DNA from: Dermacentor variabilis
Lineage: Eukaryota > Arthropoda > Arachnida > Ixodida > Ixodidae
Assembly (NCBI RefSeq): GCF_050947875.1
Contig: NC_134570.1
Coordinates: 101,288,122-101,352,121 of the forward strand
Length of the DNA stretch: 64,000 bases
Direction: 5' to 3'
Shown: positions 62,050 through 64,000 of the stretch, piece after piece
Position numbering within the stretch: position 1 is the stretch's first letter
How the letters are laid out: each line of letters starts with the position of its first letter
Notes under the pieces: generated by a model
What the model was told of the DNA's origin: nothing
Databases searched by the model: none
The model's input: the letters and a program-made list of their open reading frames with translations, nothing else
Translations under genes and position numbers: made by a program

Positions 62050-63479
62050 CACACATGCCGTCTAAGCTGGCTTTTGTCATTGCCAGCTAACTAATATCCA
62101 GTGCAAGTACACGTCTTACCTAGAGTGTTGACGCTCACCTGTACCAGGCTTGCCCACGGCGAATAAACCTGTCGAGTTCTTGAACGGCGTTGCCTTGCAT
62201 TACACACTCACTGGCGCTCTTTGCGTCATACGTACACAAGTGTTTTATTGTGAGGGTGGGTGTTTTTGTTTATATACGTGTTTTTGTGTATAGTATCATC
62301 ATAATTATTAAGATCAGCTGCAGAATATCCTGTTGCGCTCATATTGAACTGGCCCACTCCATGCTTTGCGTGAAAATTTTCTGCTTTTACTACGCCGTCT
62401 AAGTTTCTTCCGCCATCCTGCACTGTATTTCCCTTCAGTTGGCTTATATTCTGTCGCGCCAAATGGACCATCAGTTATCTCGTCTACAAATTGAACGGCG
62501 TCAGAAACTTCACTCCTTCCTTTATATCTCAATGAATATCAATATGTTAATTGGATGGCTGGTGAAGGCCTGTCACAACGTGCTAAGAAGTGCGCTGGGT
62601 TCACAGCTGGTTCTGCTTGGCTGCACACTCGCTTCTATCGGTTCACGATTTAGAGGACGACTGGAGAGGACACTAGCACGTTTTCGTTGAATAATAAAAA
62701 ACAACATTTTATTGCAGCTGCTCTTGAAATCTCTGCTGCACAATAGTGCTCGAAGCAACGGTTCTAGGTTACCGTGTGAGATGTCTAACTCTCGTAGTGG
62801 GCCACGGACGCGATCACTATCGGTTTTCTTTAGCACCCATCGGGGTGAATTCCATAGTACGTGCAGCCACACAGCAGACAGCCAAGACCTGGGTCACGCG
62901 CAATACGGCCTGTGAGATTACGCACGCAGTCTTCGTGTCGGAAGCTAGGCCACACGTGACCACTCCTCGTAGTCTGCCGTACGGTGGAATGCGTAATGGA
63001 ACTTTCCCGTTAGGCGCGGCAAGTAACGGAAAAGGGACGCATTGCTTACATACTCGAAGATGTTTTGTATTTGCAAACGCAATAAGTATTACTGTGTTTC
63101 AACCAAGCATCGTGTCGCATTGACGTCTATAGGTACATGTCGGCAATCTATCACTTATACAGGTAATGCTTAATTCGCTGATTCGTGAAAGTCAAGGTCA
63201 AAAGCAATTGCTGTACTTTGAGAGACACAGCGCGCTGTAAAATTGTTTACACTCATAAGTGTGTTTTCCTGTCGCACTACTACCACCCTTACAATTAGGG
63301 CCTTGCAAAAATTTATAGAGGACGACAACGGAGCTCTAAACAGACGTGCGATGACAAAAGACGTAGCTGAAAACTATGTAATCATGTGACCCTCTGGGGC
63401 GCACAGAAATATCCGACAGTAGGGTTTTATATCTATCCCTGTGAAATTCTCTCGTCGGATATTTTTGTAAAGCCTTAAA
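62050..63479. other. No gene seen
   Basis: Several ORFs of 60-125 codons on both strands. None has a recognisable domain or splice context. Confidence 0.4.
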
Positions 63480-63985
63480 GGTGAGGGTGTTAGCAGTGGG
63501 ACACGATAACACCCTTAAGAGTGTAAATATTGCGCGCCACCTTTCGGGGCAGCACCGTTCAATGAGAGGAGGGGGTCTTCTGTGCTTGCCGCAAGATGGC
63601 TCTGCGTGTACGGAAAGCGCAGAAGAAGTGTAGCGGAAACGTACTTCGCTACGCGTTTAACTGCGACTTCTGTAATTTACATGCTCATAATTACCAACAT
63701 ACACAGCTGTATAACTTTCTACGGCACGTTTGTTAGTCAACACCGCATTCACTAGAGGCGTTTTTGTCCCACTTTGAACGATCCTACTCACGGCTCAGTG
63801 GTAGCGTCTCCGCCTGGTTCAATTCCCACCCAGCCCATCTTGCAAGTTGCTTTTATTTATGGATTGCCTTCCTGGATTTTTCGCTCACGGCCGCCGACGC
63901 CGACACCGACGACACCGGCTTTTCTGCGACACGAGCTCCTTAACGCTTTCGCGGTAAAATATAACTTCCTACACAAAGCCTGAAT
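63480..63985 (+). mobile_element. Composite tRNA-derived SINE-like repeat
   Basis: A tRNA-like part has A box GGCTCAGTGGTAGCGTC (63792-63808) and B box GGTTCAATTCCC (63816-63827), only 7 bp apart, so the anticodon arm is deleted. It is followed by CCACCCAGCCCATCTTGC and a GC-rich tail with GCCGCCGACGCCGACACCGA and CACGAGCTCCTTAACGCT. Upstream, from about 63480, is a leader (CACGATAACACCC to GTCCCACTTTGAACGATCC). I recall this arrangement as a common repeat in metastriate ticks. Not a tRNA gene. Confidence 0.65.
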
Positions 63986-64000
63986 ATACAATGATGGCTC

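Overview
This window looks like nuclear DNA of a hard tick, most likely a metastriate. The evidence is AT-rich spliced DNA, CR1-like and I-like LINE remains, Ty3/gypsy and BEL/Pao relics, a Helitron helicase relic, and tRNA-derived SINEs of kinds I recall from tick genomes. The assignment is an inference from repeat types; no search was run. I see no conserved housekeeping gene.

The genes that can be supported are six dispersed paralogs (A-F here) of a small secreted Gly/Tyr-rich protein: A (-) 2.5-5.1 kb, B (+) 16.1-17.4 kb, C (-) 22.5-23.7 kb, D (+) 34.9-36.3 kb, E (+) 44.4-47.8 kb and F (+) 59.3-60.9 kb. Each has the same three-exon plan. A TATA box lies exactly 71 bp before the ATG. The ATG is the last codon of exon 1, so exon 1 codes only for Met. 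A 250-259 nt exon 2 carries the signal peptide and the whole YGYGLGSYGLSYG-type mature protein. In five of six copies the stop codon is split by intron 2 (T|AA, T|AG or T|GA). There are two subfamilies: A/B/D/F (VYSGYP near the start, HKK end) and C/E (GYAGYP, STVHH, RKK end). They differ in initiator position but share the 71-bp spacing. A has an in-frame TAG that removes the last 17 residues. B has lost the split stop and gained a TAA one codon earlier. Ordinary ORF calling misses the start and stop of every copy.

Between the genes the DNA is mostly mobile-element debris. 0-1.6 kb: gypsy RT and integrase relics and LINE scraps. 8.3-12.1 kb: a CR1-like LINE split by an I-like LINE with a 15-bp target-site duplication. 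13.4-15.4 kb: a second CR1-like LINE. 21-21.7 kb: an I-like LINE end. 24.3-24.9 kb: an internally deleted mariner. 28.9-29.2 kb: a head-to-head SINE palindrome. 37.7-38.5 kb: a Helitron PIF1 helicase relic joined to an endonuclease-like domain. 41.7-42.4 kb: gypsy integrase plus SINE. 49.6-50.9 kb: gypsy RT next to a BEL/Pao LTR, primer-binding site and gag. 51.7-52.1 kb: SINE. 54.5-56.3 kb: BEL LTR, CR1-like LINE and I-like LINE. 61.4-61.8 kb: a two-unit repeat. 63.5-64 kb: a composite tRNA-derived repeat.

The six genes probably encode secreted structural proteins (cuticle, cement or saliva, or possibly antimicrobial). That role is inferred from composition and signal peptide only. The shared promoter design suggests they are transcribed in the same tissue or stage.
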